Source: Lasiosphaeria ovina (taxonomy: Eukaryota; Ascomycota; Sordariomycetes; Sordariales; Lasiosphaeriaceae). From it: a stretch of 64,000 nucleotides of DNA. The notes beneath the pieces are model-generated. The model did not search any database. It saw nothing but the letters and a program-made list of their open reading frames with translations, and was not told the DNA's origin. A program made the position numbers and the translations under genes. Below are positions 1 through 10,657 of the stretch, piece by piece (the stretch's first letter is position 1; every line of letters starts with the position of its first letter). The stretch spans positions 124,001 to 188,000 of the forward strand of contig JAULSN010000009.1 in assembly GCA_033439765.1 (NCBI GenBank), in the 5' to 3' direction.

Positions 1-1471
1 AATCCAACTGCTATGTTATGTCTAACCGAAAATATATATTTGCAAAACTCTAGCTTATAAGCGCCGGAGGCCGACGATATGCGGAAGTGGGCAGCTACTA
101 CGGAACAGAAGTTTATTGAAGACTTCGAGCGCCCCCCCCCCGCTATAAGTCGCACTTCTTTCAAGTAAAGAACGGGAAAGATAGCGCGTGGACGGGCAAC
201 GGCTTCACCAGCCTTCTGGTGCCATTTTTCGAGGGCACGATACGAGTCTTGGTTCGCGTTCTGGATAGCGATTTAGAGTACCCGATTCAATGGGAATCCG
301 GGTCGGCCCTCCACCTTAACGAAGGGATAGGCATTCGGCTCGCTAAAGGAACATGTTATTTTCCATTTCAGCCTCTTTCATCTCGGCGCAGCAGGAAGTA
401 CGGCAGCGACAGCGGCACAGGGTAGCAGCGGCATGTAAGGGGTTCTTCTATGAAGCTCTCTGGTATTTAATAGAATGGAAACCTAATTCAACTCTAGCGT
501 ATCGTTCATAAATATATCTAAAGCTGTCGGGTCATCCTCCTCCTGTTCCAGTTCCTGTTCCCGTTCCCGCATGGTCTCGCCGGCTTGCAGAAGTTCACCT
601 GCTTCCGGCGCCAAAGAGGCTCTGTTTTCGGTGTGCGTGAGCTAACAGTCTTGTCAAGCCTTTACTGTGGCCCGAAGTAAGGGAGAAAGATTGCCCTGTG
701 TTTGCAGCCATAGGTTGGGCAGCAGCCTCTGCAAGCATTTGGTGGAAGGCAGGACGCCATGGGCCGTGCCACTACCCGTTGCCTGGATGCGTGCCCGTTG
801 TTGACGGAGAGTTGATAGGTAGGAACTGTGTGTGTCTCCCTCCTGTATGTTTGCCCCTGCAGCGCCCATCATTGCTCGAGAGTGCCCGCGAATTGGCGTC
901 ATTGTCGTTGCATGTTCGTGCCTGGCCACCACTCTATAATGGTTGAACTTGCAGGGCTGGTAGCAGAAGAGGCTGGTTGTGAGAATCTCTCGGCTCTCCG
1001 CACCGGCTCCGCTTCAAGATTGCTGAGTGGAGTTGACAGGCTGTTTATGGGGTTCTGGGTCCTGGGTGAAGACGGAGGTGAAAGGCCGTGGCGTGTTGTC
1101 CCGGATTATATCTGCTGAAGCCGGTCGTAGATGTTTGGGAGCTGACCTGCGTACTGCCCAACGCCGCCCCGTGATTGATGCTCATTCTGGCCCTCGCTGG
1201 ACTCCAAGCGGCGCGCCTGGTTGTTTGGGTGGCTCTGAGGCTGCGACTCGGATGGGGAAGGAAGCGGAGAATCTAAGCGGCGCTCCTGGTGATTTGATCT
1301 CTGAGGCTGTGACGCGGGTGGTGAAGGAAGTAAAGAGAGTGAGTGAATGGGAAGCACCTCCTCCCAGATGAGGTCCACGGCGACTCCCACCGGAATGATG
1401 GTCCTCACGTCTCTGCCGCTTCTGTGGCCGCTCCGGCACTGCTGTACCCTCTGCGATCTGACTTGCATTGA
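1..1471. other. No recognisable gene
   Basis: Both strands contain only short open frames without recognisable domains. A poly-C run sits near 130-140, and purine-rich text with CTGAGGCTG(T)GAC-like repeats lies near 1200-1330. I see no RNA gene. The last part borders a ferric-reductase remnant and may hold its decayed upstream exons, but I cannot read them. Confidence 0.5.
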
Positions 1472-1849
1472 TATGCGTGGGGTCCCGGTCCCGAGGCGAG
1501 CGATGACTCACCGAAGGAAAAGCTCATCACCTTTATCATATCGCACAACAATCGCACATCAGGGTTCGTGCCGTTTCACAACGGCCAGGAGATTCTCTTA
1601 GACAGGCCTTACGGGCGGGATATAAATGCTACGGCATGCACTACAATAGTTCTCGTAGCGCGGGGACCTGGCATTGTGGGTCTCCTCTCGTTCGCTAGCC
1701 ACCAAGTCGGCCGATATAAAGATAAGAATTCTCGGAAAGAAAAGCGGAGGGTGGATATACTCTGGGTGCTGGATGACGTAGGCCAGCAAGACCTAGTTGG
1801 GAACAGGCTACGGGAGCTGCAGAATATGGACCAAGACAGTGTAAGGTAA
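1472..1849 (+). pseudogene. Ferric reductase-like NAD(P)-binding domain remnant
   Basis: An open stretch of about 125 codons with no ATG. It reads KEKLITFIISH, then LLDRPYGRD, LVARGPGIVGLL and RRVDILWVLDD, followed by QQDLVGNRLRELQ. This order (the DGPYG-like loop, a glycine-rich nucleotide-binding strand-turn, then a strand ending in VLDD) matches the C-terminal NAD-binding lobe of fungal ferric reductases and related NOX-type oxidoreductases. Those are membrane proteins that pass electrons from NADPH through FAD and haem to extracellular ferric iron. Here the FAD-binding lobe and all membrane helices are absent, and the usual G of GPYG is R. A GTAAGT donor follows at about 1849, so it looks like one surviving internal exon. 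Ferric reductase is a common Starship accessory gene, relevant because NACHT and DUF3723 genes lie downstream. The family call is from memory of the motif layout and is moderately sure. Confidence 0.55.
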
Positions 1850-1994
1850 GTAGCTCTTCCCTCCAGCATCGTATTTGCTAATGGGTAAGTGTAGGAATTA
1901 CCGATCAATCAGGCTCATGCGGCTGCAGGGCTGTGATTGGTCGACAGGGAAAACAAGTGGGGAACCACCATTGTGCAGGCAAGCGCTTGGTGGA

Positions 1995-2013
1995 CAAAAT
2001 AAAAGAGACTCCA
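1995..2013 (+). repeat. Left terminal inverted repeat of the mariner-like element
   Basis: Nineteen bases (starting CAAAATAAAAGAG) that are the exact reverse complement of 3308-3326. Weaker matching extends outward to about 1980. Confidence 0.75.
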
Positions 2014-2120
2014 AAAAAGTCTTGGCAAGTAACATGGTCCGTGCCCACTATCAGTCACCTTAACAGTTCTTCCAGATTCCAATCACCCCACTATACACCA
2101 CTTCAACCCACACCGCCAAC

Positions 2121-3237
2121 TTGAAGGTCATAATGGCTGTTGGCGATAAACACCATCCAACCCCTCGAAAGGCAGCAATTCTAGGCGCTGTTTCCTATCT
2201 TAAGGACCGAAATCTATTCAATCAAGCACCCTCAATTACGAAAGCCAGCGTTTTCCATTATTTTGGTGCAAGCAACCCGCGAGGATGGGAAATCTTGCGG
2301 AACAACCACGTACGCCGGCACCTAGATATCGAAACGCGAGGACGAAAAAAAGATCCTTTCGCCAGCTAATTTATTAGCAATGGAGAAGGTGATATGGGAA
2401 TAAGGCTTCTAAGGTCGTTCTTTAACCTGGCATAGTCTTGCCTCACAAGTAGGAGTACCTGAGGTTTCGCCACGTATAGTCCAGAGAGCAATGGGTACTC
2501 TAGGCTATCGTAAATGTATTGCCTGCGAGAAAGGGTGGGTTTCACCATCTAACGCCAAACGCCGGGTTGAGGCCGCCAAAACTGCTCTTCGGTATCGCCC
2601 TCGCCCTGAGGACTGGCGAGATATCCGTTGGTCTGATGAAAGCCATTTCGGGCTTTTTCCCGAAGGAAAGATTCAAATTATTCGAAAACCAGGAGAGCGT
2701 TATTGCCCTGATTGCATTTATTATGCTGAGAAGCCGGTATATGGAGACGAGATTCGACGACTTCACGTTTGGGTAGCCGTTGGATGGGATTTTAAATCCG
2801 AACTGGTTTTTTACGAAGTACCAATAAACACCAACGGCAAAATGTCCCATTAGATTTATCGAGACGAGATTTTAGATATGGTGATTGGCCCCTGGCTACT
2901 CCAAGGTGATTAGTTTATACTCGAAGAAGATGGAGATTCAGGGTATGGAGGAGGGAATTCCCAACGGAAAAATATCGTGAAGGAATGGAAAAAGAAGCAC
3001 GGATTGAAGCATTTCTTCAATACGCCTTCATCTCCAGACCTATCTCCGATTGAAAATTGCTGGAGGGCTGTTAAATCTTTCGTTCGAGCAAATCTTCAGC
3101 TTGGTGTTAATATTCGTGATCTTGTAGTTGAAGGATGGAAACGAATTAGTTAGGTGACGATTAATCGCTGGGTTGATTCTATGGTAGTGCGGATGCAGGA
3201 AGTGTTAGGCAGCGAAGGCAAATTGACTGGATGGTAG
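2121..3237 (+). pseudogene. Tc1/mariner-like transposase
   Basis: The N-terminal part (2121-2350) reads as a helix-turn-helix region (TPRKAAILGAV, SITKASVFHYF). The frame then shifts by one at a run of seven A (2345-2351) and continues in a single frame to the TAG at 3235. The second part holds another HTH-like stretch (SLASQVGVPEVSPRIVQRA), then WSDESHFGLF with the first catalytic Asp, [12 protein letters not shown] with the second acidic site, and [11 protein letters not shown] with the catalytic Glu. Such enzymes cut and paste the element at its inverted ends. In-frame stops lie at 2401, 2410, 2851, 2911 and 3151. Each is TAA or TAG in a context where CAA/CAG (Gln) would read well (GD-Q-FIL, IS-Q-VTINRW). 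That pattern suggests repeat-induced point mutation rather than random decay. Family call is firm; subfamily is not determined. Confidence 0.8.
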
Positions 3238-3307
3238 AGTGGGGTAGTTACCTAGAAGTACCTAGATTTACTAATAGAATTAGCCTGCAGAAAAGTACTC
3301 TAAGGTA

Positions 3308-3326
3308 TGGAGTCTCTTTTATTTTG
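3308..3326 (-). repeat. Right terminal inverted repeat of the mariner-like element
   Basis: Exact reverse complement of 1995-2013. It follows the transposase stop codon by about 70 bases. Confidence 0.75.
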
Positions 3327-3341
3327 GCAACCACTTGGCAG

Positions 3342-4643
3342 GGCACATACGCCCTGCACGTGACCCCAAGTGCACGGGCCACACGTGCGCAAGCACGTGA
3401 TCAACCCCCACCAAATGCGCCCGCATCCTGTCCCCGTACTTCTTGATCCTTTTACATAGAAGAGAGCAGAATACAACCACATCACCACCCCTACCTTACG
3501 CTACAGTTACTATAGTGACTATTGCGAATGACCTTGTCATTCCAACAGTAAGAACACCGTTGTTTGGCTTCTATACCCGTCGCACACGAACAAGAAGGAC
3601 GTGAAGCTGCCGTTCCCGAAAAAGGGAAAATATTGGGCGTGGTACCTCGCAGACAATCACGAGGTTTTATCTCGGAAGCCTGATGTCTGCAGAATTGTCC
3701 GTCCGAGAACTGTATTGTGATTGGTAAGCAGCTGTCCGCACCACCCACTCGAGACATAACTGAATCGGCCCAGCTTGCGGTGATCCAACCTTCAGCGCTG
3801 CCGTTCGCAGGGAAACAGCCGCAAAGATCAAACCTGCTGTGCAGTTTGCTGAGGTACAGTACCGCCCTCGCCGGGCGGCGGCGGCCCGGACCACAGATGA
3901 AGAAGCCAACGTAGGGCCGAAGGTTAGGCTCGCCGGTGGAGGTACAAGATGGTGGTCCGAGCGTGAGATCTGATTGGCTAACCTCGGTGGGTCGCGTAGG
4001 CAAAACAGAGCAATCAGAAAACGGCAGTCTCGACCACGGCACATGCATTCCAAGCTGGGGTAACCATGTACCATCCTAAAAATTCCCGAGCTGGGATATA
4101 TATATATCAATGTATCATCCCAAAAATTCCGATACTAGGTTTCGACGACACGAACCGGCCCGGCCCGGCCCGGCCCGGACCGCGACATCCACGCGCAGCA
4201 TCCTGTCGTGGCTGGCTGGCGGCGTGGTCCCCGGTCCCCGGTCCCCGGAAGCGGCCTCGCAAGAGCAAGCAAGCAAGCAAACATCTCAACGGCATCGTGT
4301 ACCTGCTGCACCACCACCGCACCGCATTGTCGACCCGCGCGCGCATGACGGGCACGGGCACGGCGCTGCGCTGCGCTGCGCTGCGCAACACGCGCATGTT
4401 CTGCCTGCCAGCTAGCTAGTCGGCGCCAAACGGCTTCGCCAACGTCGTGTTGGCGCAGGCCACGACGCTCTGGGAGGCGCTGCCGCTGCACTACTAGAGT
4501 ACAGGGCTTTAGGAGCGGGTCGCTCTGCCGATCTATCATGGGTTAGACACGTAAGAGTTGACGTATGGGCACGTGAGAGGCCAAAGTGCATGCTCACAGT
4601 CGAATATAAAACAACTGGTATAGCCTATGGTAGGTAGTGCTAT
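3342..4643. other. No recognisable gene; short repeats
   Basis: Open frames on both strands overlap each other and carry no known motif. Notable text: two direct copies of an ATGTAYCATCC-AAAAATTCC block at about 4065-4085 and 4110-4130, separated by TATATATATA; a GGCCC pentamer run at about 4157-4180; AAGC runs at about 4265-4285; and a GCGCT pentamer run at about 4362-4386. The region may include the 3' flank of the FunK1 gene, which runs toward it. Confidence 0.5.
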
Positions 4644-7366
4644 CTATCCGTCATCCGCCACCACGTTTGGGTCCTTCCGGGCTTCGCGAAGGATCTCCTT
4701 CATCGAGGAATAGAGCGCCGGCTCCCGTCTCCTCCACCTTCTACCGTCTGGAAACACCGCCTTCCGTAGTTTATTGACACATGGGATCAATGGCTGGTAA
4801 TAGGACGAAAAATGTCTTTCTGCTTTCCCGAGAAAATCTCTCTCGTCAATAACCTCGCCTTTTTTAAACCCAGCCAACGAATCATCATCAAAGTAATTCA
4901 AGCAATCATACTCAGTTGGCTTGAATCTGCCTTGCGCGTCGTAGTGGATGCACAGCCAGCAGAGCACCCAGAAGAATGACTCGAGGTCGTGCATGAAAGA
5001 ATGTTGCTCGCCCAGGAGTACCCCAATTGCCATGAAGGCCCTCGTACCGACCTTGCTCTTTGCTCCAGATGCGCCCTCTGGTTGCACTCTGGCGGCGAGG
5101 TCCAGGTCAATCAAGAACGAAGACCAGGAGGGGTTGTCGACGTCCTCATTGATCATGAGATTGTTAATGGAGATATCTCTGTGTAGGAGGCCTGCCTTGT
5201 TGTACAAGGATTCATGTCCTTCGATGCAGCCCTCCAGGCCGGCAAGCAGAGCCGCTCGGGAGCTGGCCTTATATATCGACTTTCCATAGTCGCGAAGAAT
5301 GATACGCCGATGTACCCGATTAGATACCATATCGTCGTCAGCCTTGATTAGAGATGCCGAATTAGATCGCTTGCTCGGCGAAACCACTGACTGTTTTGGA
5401 ATGTCTAGCCCTTTTCGAATATTACTTCGAACGTCGTCGTCTGTACCGTTCACCTGGACCGTCGTATGATAGTAATATCGGGCCATATTGGCCACGCCTT
5501 TGCCTGTCGCCTCCCGGAGTAAGTCGCCTTCCTCATCGCGTTCGGGGCATTGCCATGAGTCTTTGATAACGAGTGGTATCTGTCGGTATCCTTCAGGATG
5601 GGCTTTCCAGCAAGTCGAAGCCCGGCCAGCGATGCAACGTACGCGTTGTATCACCCTATCAATAATGACGCGCTCTTTTAAACCATCCCGCTCAATCTCG
5701 ATGAATCGCTCGCCATTCGCCGTCATAATTGTCGGATCGAAGCCAAGCTCCTCCTCGTTCATCCAGAGAAATCCGAGGACCGTAGACACAAACTGTAGCC
5801 CATCTTTATTAATGTCGAATTTTTCGGATGCGATCCCCCCGAGCCGGTCAAACACCCATATCCTCATAAAAGACCCACAAATAGTAAAGCCCAAGACGAA
5901 GCGACGGGTATCTTGAGCAGCGAGTACTTCTCTCGCATACGTAGCGAGATCAATCCTTGCTTTCGATGGTGCATCGGCAGAAGGGTTACTCTTCAGTTCA
6001 CCAGGTACGAGGATATGCGACCAGCGATATCTGAAACCTTTTCCCGCCGTGGGGAAATCCTCTATGAAGCCGATGTTCAGACTGCGCTGTCCTATGGAGT
6101 CTAGGAGGGGCGTTATCGGTTGCGTCAACAACTTTCGTCGAAAGGTCGAGGTGGGATTAAGACCTTCTGCGAATGTCTCTAGCTTCGGGATCAAGTCCCT
6201 AAACCAGGCCAGCACGTCCTTCTCTTTCGCACCCGCGGGCCATCCGCTCCACCCATTGCTGAAGAGCGGGTTACTGCCATCTTTGCACTTCTTGAAGACG
6301 GTCTCAGACGCTGCTTCAAGACCTGCCACGCCTCCAAAGTATGTTTCGTAGAGTGGAAGCCCGATATAGAGATTATCAAGTTCCTTCAAAAGAACTGGGT
6401 CTGCATTGTGCCGATATTCGGAGGAGTCCGTAGTATATACCCAAGGTGTCTGTTGGAGAGAAGATGCTATAGGTCTGGGAGGCGGGGTGGATTCGGTGAC
6501 GGCATTGTAGACTCGGTCCCAGACGAGCGCATCATCAGGATCATCGGCGAGGGCTGCCTCTACGAGAGGCTTGATGCGGTCGAAGTCGAAGCTATTAGAC
6601 CTAATAGCCCAGTACAGTCCAATGAGATCGTCGCAAAGGGAGCCATAGCCTTTCTTTGACCGTAGGATATGAATCGCGGGGAGCATCTGTAACAGCCCGA
6701 AAAGGGTAAGAACGGTTTTTTGCAGATCTGCATGATGGTCAGAGGATTACGTTGGGAAGAAACTGTGCTCTCCTGTCTTACCTTCTTGGCCGAGCTGCTC
6801 TAACGCGTCCGGAGTGCAGGAGACGTTCGCGCTTTCGCAGGCTGAACTGAACGAAGCGCGGAAGGCATCAAGGCCGTTCCCGATGGGATTTTCGCTAATG
6901 ATCTTTGACCGCGGTACATGGTCCATGGTGACGGCATTGTAGACTCGGTCCCAGACGAGCGCATCATCAAGATCATTGGCGAGGGCTGCCTTTAGGAGAG
7001 GCTTGATGCCGTCGAAGTCGAAGTCGTCGTCGGAGTTGACTGCGGAATTAAGTCTCAAAATATCGCTGAAGAGATTTTTGCCGCGGCCGCTGGAACGAAG
7101 CAGACGAGAGGCCCGATGGCGTAGCAATGCTGAGAGAAGGTCAAGGGCGAGATTCTGGAGATCTGCATGATGGTCAGAGGATTACATTACGTTGGGAAGA
7201 AAGTGTGCTCTCCTGTCTTACCTTCTTGGCCGAGCTGCTCTAACGTGTCAAGAGTGCAGGAGACGTTCGCGCTTTCGCAGGCCGAACGGAACGAAGCGCG
7301 GAAGGCATCAAGGCCGTTCCCGATGGGATTGTCGCTGATGATCTTTGACCGCGGTAGATGGTCCAT
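4644..7366 (-). CDS. FunK1 fungal-type protein kinase (three exons, 869 aa)
   Basis: I reconstruct three exons: 7366-7222, 7162-6782 and 6727-4644, with introns of 59 and 54 bp. Both introns start GTAAGACAG and end ATCATGCAG, and all phases agree. The 869-residue product is a typical length for FunK1 kinases, a family expanded in fungi and not in plants or animals; substrates are unknown. Kinase motifs: HRDISINN catalytic loop near residue 690, LIDLDLA (the DFG position reads DLD) near 712, and GTRAF in place of the APE region near 735. The start is ATG at 7366 (MDHLPRSKII), because a second MDHVPRSKII occurs inside exon 2 at the matching place of an internal duplication. Residues 1-125 and 126-250 are two copies of one N-terminal unit, including the intron. 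An in-frame ATG further upstream (7534) is possible. No stop or frameshift is visible, so the gene may be functional. Confidence 0.85.
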
Positions 7367-7368
7367 GG
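6494..7368 (-). repeat. Tandem exon-intron duplication inside the FunK1 gene
   Basis: Two adjacent units of about 435 bp (6494-6928 and 6928-7368). Their outer parts are nearly identical: 6724-6928 matches 7159-7368 and includes the whole intron, and 6494-6580 matches 6928-7010 (the KPL..AALA..DALVWDRVYNAVT segment). The middle parts (about 6590-6723 and 7020-7158) have diverged strongly but keep phase and length. A duplicated exon-intron block therefore gives the protein a second N-terminal module. Confidence 0.85.
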
Positions 7369-7617
7369 CGGGCGGATGGGATACTCGAGATTGGAGAGGA
7401 GAGGAGAGGAGAGGAGAGGTGGAAATGGAAACAGCTGAAAGTTGCGTTTTGTAGCATGTTTTATTAGCCCGTGCGGGATTCGGGATTTTCCACCTGCCGG
7501 AGGCCATAAACCTTCTCTCCTGGGTTGACGTCATTTACCGAGGCTCGCGCTCGCGCTCGCGCTAAAATACTGCCATTTCCTCTACCAATTTTGTTTTCGC
7601 CCCTGCATATTCGAAAT

Positions 7618-7639
7618 TTATCTCAGTAAACTCAGACGT
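7618..7639 (+). repeat. Left inverted end of the helicase element
   Basis: A 22-base match, TTATCTCAGTAAACTC followed by AGACGT, that is the perfect reverse complement of 10456-10477. Confidence 0.8.
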
Positions 7640-8437
7640 GCATTAGCGAGGAAGGGGGGGGGGGGGGGTGGGGGGGGTGCCATACCAATTAGAAATAGTT
7701 CAATAGACCCGCTTTTTAAATAAAATTCAACCAATAGGATTTTTTACATTCGAGCAACGGGATCAGGGCCAATACACGTCTGAGCTCAATTCTCGATTTT
7801 TCCCGCTTCGAGTTACGGTTCAATTTTGTCAATTGCGCGCGCGCGCATGCGAATAAGACCACCAAATCAGGGCGCAAATACACGCTGTATGCATCATTTT
7901 GATCGCTAGAAAGTGCGCTTTCGATTGGTACTAATCTCATCATCGATAGAAATTGTCCGATTCCGACGGCGACGAAGTCCCGTCCCGCAGCTTCCTCGGG
8001 CTGTGCCTCCGTGTGGCGTATAGGCGCCGGACTATCCCGAATTTCCTCTCTACCGATTCGGGCCTCTTCGTCAGGGTTATAGTTGTTGGCTTTTCTTAGC
8101 CCTTATTCCGGGGTATTATTACCGGCATACGACCCAGCGATCGATTATAGTCTTTTCCCTTATAATAAAGCTTACGGTTTACTACCTGCTTATATTCTAA
8201 ATTTGGGTCGTTAGGCTCTTGAAGATACCTCAAAATAAAAGCCCGGAAGCAGCTGCTATTGAGCTAGTTCTTGATAACCGGCGTAAGCTTTTCCTATGCC
8301 GCCAAGTCCTGTTTGGACCACTTGATACGAGCCTCAAGGTCCTAGAGTCCTTATAAGCTCAAAACTAGGGATTCTTCTTGTCATTAAGCTTATTCGGCCT
8401 TAGCCCTGGCCTGCGATGTTTGACTGAACTGGCTTCC

Positions 8438-9847
8438 TTAACTAGCCTGACTGGCTGCATCATCATCGGAGCCCTGATCGACTAGAGTCATTGTTCGAAG
8501 TCGACTCGCAACGGCAGGTAAATTTTGTTGTTGACGACCTCGTGGTTTTCGTGGTGCCTTCGGCTTTGCGGCAGGCTTATCGAGAGAGCCGAGATGGCTG
8601 AATGCCCAATACGGCACAAATATATAGGCCGTGCCCTGCGTAAAGCCCTGCCGCGATGCCTTCTCTTTATTCCGTAAAGCTCTTCTAATGCGTTGCCAGA
8701 TATCTGAGAGGCTTGGTATTCGAGGCAGGCCGAACTGAACGACGCGAATAACGTTAGGAAGGTCCATTCCCATTCTAAGAGAGACTGTCGCTAGTACGAT
8801 GCGGCAGTCTGTGTCGATCGAAGCGAGGCTGTTAAAAATGAGGTTTTTATCGGCATCGCGAATATCGGCGTTATAACGCTGGATAACCTTTCGAGAGAAC
8901 TCCTTAAAAAAGCCATACACTTTCTATGTATACCGGTATAACGAATACCGAGCTTCAAAAAGCTTCGGCTTGCTGTTAATATAAATAATGTTCTTTGGAA
9001 TTTCCCGGACTGTGGCGGTAGTTGCTCCCTCTAGAAGGAAGTCCAGGCGACGGAAGTCATTGATATACCCTCTTACGAGAGGCTGTACAATAATCGAGAT
9101 TTCCGGCCTATTAATAGAGGTCCTGATGATTTCGAGGCGTTGTCGATCGAAGCCGGCATGCTGGAGGATATATTCCTCATTCTCTCGATCCAGCGTTGCA
9201 GTGCAACCGAACCAGGGAATGCGGCGAGGAAGCAGGGCCCTCAAAGAGTATAGGTATGTGAATTCCTCCCTGAATTCTCTCTATTCGCCGATAATGTGTA
9301 GCTCGTCGATTGCGAAAAGACCGACTCGTGTGTGGAAGTCCGGGTCCCTCAAAATAGCCTTGAATTTGGCGCTGACGGCCTTCTCTAGGCTCAAGAGTAC
9401 GTGTGTGTATTTTCCGTCGCGAACTTCATTCCATGTCTCTCGATTCTATATTGTTAACGAAGGAAGTTAGTTACCGATCAATTTCAGGGGTTAGGGGTTA
9501 GGGGCAATAAGCAGAGCGACAGGGCGGCATTTACAACTCGCCTTGAGATGCGTATCGGCATCGATCCATACTGGGCGCGCGCCCGCGACGTCTTTGGCGA
9601 TAGAATTACGCTGATTTTCGCCTAGCTTCGTTAAAGGCACGATCTGCACCGTGATCTTGTTCAATAAAGCCGAACAGGCGTACAGGACCGCGCTTTTACC
9701 GTAACCAGTCGCCGTAACGAGTACGGTATCGGCTTGTTCGAAGACCAATCGAGCCACTGCCTTTACCTGACCTGCGCGGGCATTTTGGTGGCCGGTAATG
9801 GAGCATATGGTCGCTTCAATAACCTGTAGATCGCCTGGAGAGGCCAT
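8438..9847 (-). pseudogene. RecQ-like DEAD/DEAH helicase
   Basis: One reading frame runs across 9847-8438 with three in-frame stops: TAA at 9491-9493, TAG at 9281-9283 and TAG at 8924-8926. Motifs in order: TATGYGKSA (Walker A), TVQIVPLTKLGENQR (motif Ia), AIDELHIIGE (a DExH-type motif II, just before the stop at 9283), WFGCTATL (motif III), then VLATVSLRMGMDLPNV and VVQFGLP..SDIWQRIRRA (motifs V-VI). RecQ proteins are 3'-5' DNA helicases. Fungal copies of this kind are known in subtelomeric and mobile contexts. A short intron may lie near 9430-9490, where reading is poor. The C-terminus is basic and proline-rich (KPAAKPKAPRKPRGR). The stops fit CAA/CAG to TAA/TAG or TGG to TAG changes. Helicase identity is firm; RecQ subfamily is likely. 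Confidence 0.75.
9485..9507. repeat. Short telomere-like repeat
   Basis: GGGGTTA is repeated in tandem (AGGGGTTAGGGGTTAGGGGC), close to but not identical to the fungal telomere unit TTAGGG. It lies inside the helicase pseudogene and may be chance coding text (Pro-Asn-Pro). Confidence 0.4.
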
Positions 9848-10455
9848 CGAGAAGCGTTTGAGGCTGGTGCGAGGGTAACGAATTGATTGACGGAGTAAAG
9901 ATTATATACTGAGGTTGTCAGGAAGAAGAGGATCCTCGGTATCAAATTTTTATAGGCATAGCTATATTAGTTGTTTTTTTGGATGGGGGTTACCAAGTCG
10001 GATGAAAAGCGTAAATATGTCCATCTGGAAGGTCTAGTCGTACCAAAATTCGCAATTTACAAGTTATCACAATAAAAACAAGACCAAAATGATCTCCTTG
10101 CTCTAAGCATCTTCAGACATATTTCGGCATTACATTCGTAGTTGTGGTGGTGAACCTATTCGCGGCGACGTTTTTTACCAAAATCGCGATTTGTATGGCG
10201 CAGCGTAAATATATCGGCCAAAAATCTGAAATAGATCTCAGACGTCTTTTCCAGGCGTTCTGTGCAAAATTGTGGGTCCTGGGATGATAAATACTCAAAT
10301 GGGCTAGCGGGACAAATTTACATGTAAATGGGCGGGTTTTGTCCAGCCGCCCATCCGGCCTACGAAGTGAGTGGGCCTACGAAGTGGGCCATTCAATTTG
10401 CGCCTGCCCGGAATGGTGGCGAAGCCACCCCCCCCCTCTCCCTGCCTGGAAAAAG

Positions 10456-10477
10456 ACGTCTGAGTTTACTGAGATAA
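10456..10477 (-). repeat. Right inverted end of the helicase element
   Basis: Perfect 22-base reverse complement of 7618-7639. The 230 bases inside it (about 10225-10455) reappear at 37060-37260. Confidence 0.8.
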
Positions 10478-10657
10478 TTCGAAATCATTCCTTCCTAGCA
10501 ACACCACCACAGGCCGCCGCATTGACAGCAACACCACCACGGGCCGCATTGACAGCAGTTTCAGCTACCCACGCCTTTTGCTTTGAGCGTCGGTATGTAT
10601 TGAGGCATTTCTTTTTGCACAACCAAGGCTGACTTTGCCAATCAGGCGTCGTTCGTC

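Larger units (their letters stand above)
1980..3341 (+). mobile_element. Tc1/mariner-type DNA transposon, decayed
   Basis: A unit of about 1.35 kb bounded by imperfect inverted ends. The innermost 19 bases are perfect inverted copies (1995-2013 and 3308-3326), and similarity continues outward with gaps through CAAGYG..TTGG-type sequence to about 1980 and 3341. It encloses one transposase frame with a DDE core. Size, structure and transposase type fit the IS630-Tc1-mariner superfamily, which inserts at TA. I cannot define the exact TA duplication because the outer ends have diverged. The transposase carries five nonsense codons and one frameshift, so the copy is dead. Confidence 0.75.
7612..10485 (-). 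mobile_element. Helicase-bearing element with inverted ends
   Basis: About 2.9 kb bounded by a perfect 22-bp inverted repeat (7618-7639 and 10456-10477), flanked by further GAA/TTC-type matching. The only coding content is a RecQ-like helicase pseudogene on the minus strand. Both ends are found joined together in a short relative at 37060-37404, which shows that the sequence between these ends moves or duplicates as a unit. No transposase is recognisable. A G-run (about 7651-7675) sits just inside the left end and a C-run (about 10429-10437) just inside the right end. Confidence 0.65.

Noticed and set aside
3491..4110. Two overlapping minus-strand ORFs of 185 and 147 codons
   Set aside because: They overlap in different frames without motifs or a preferred frame.
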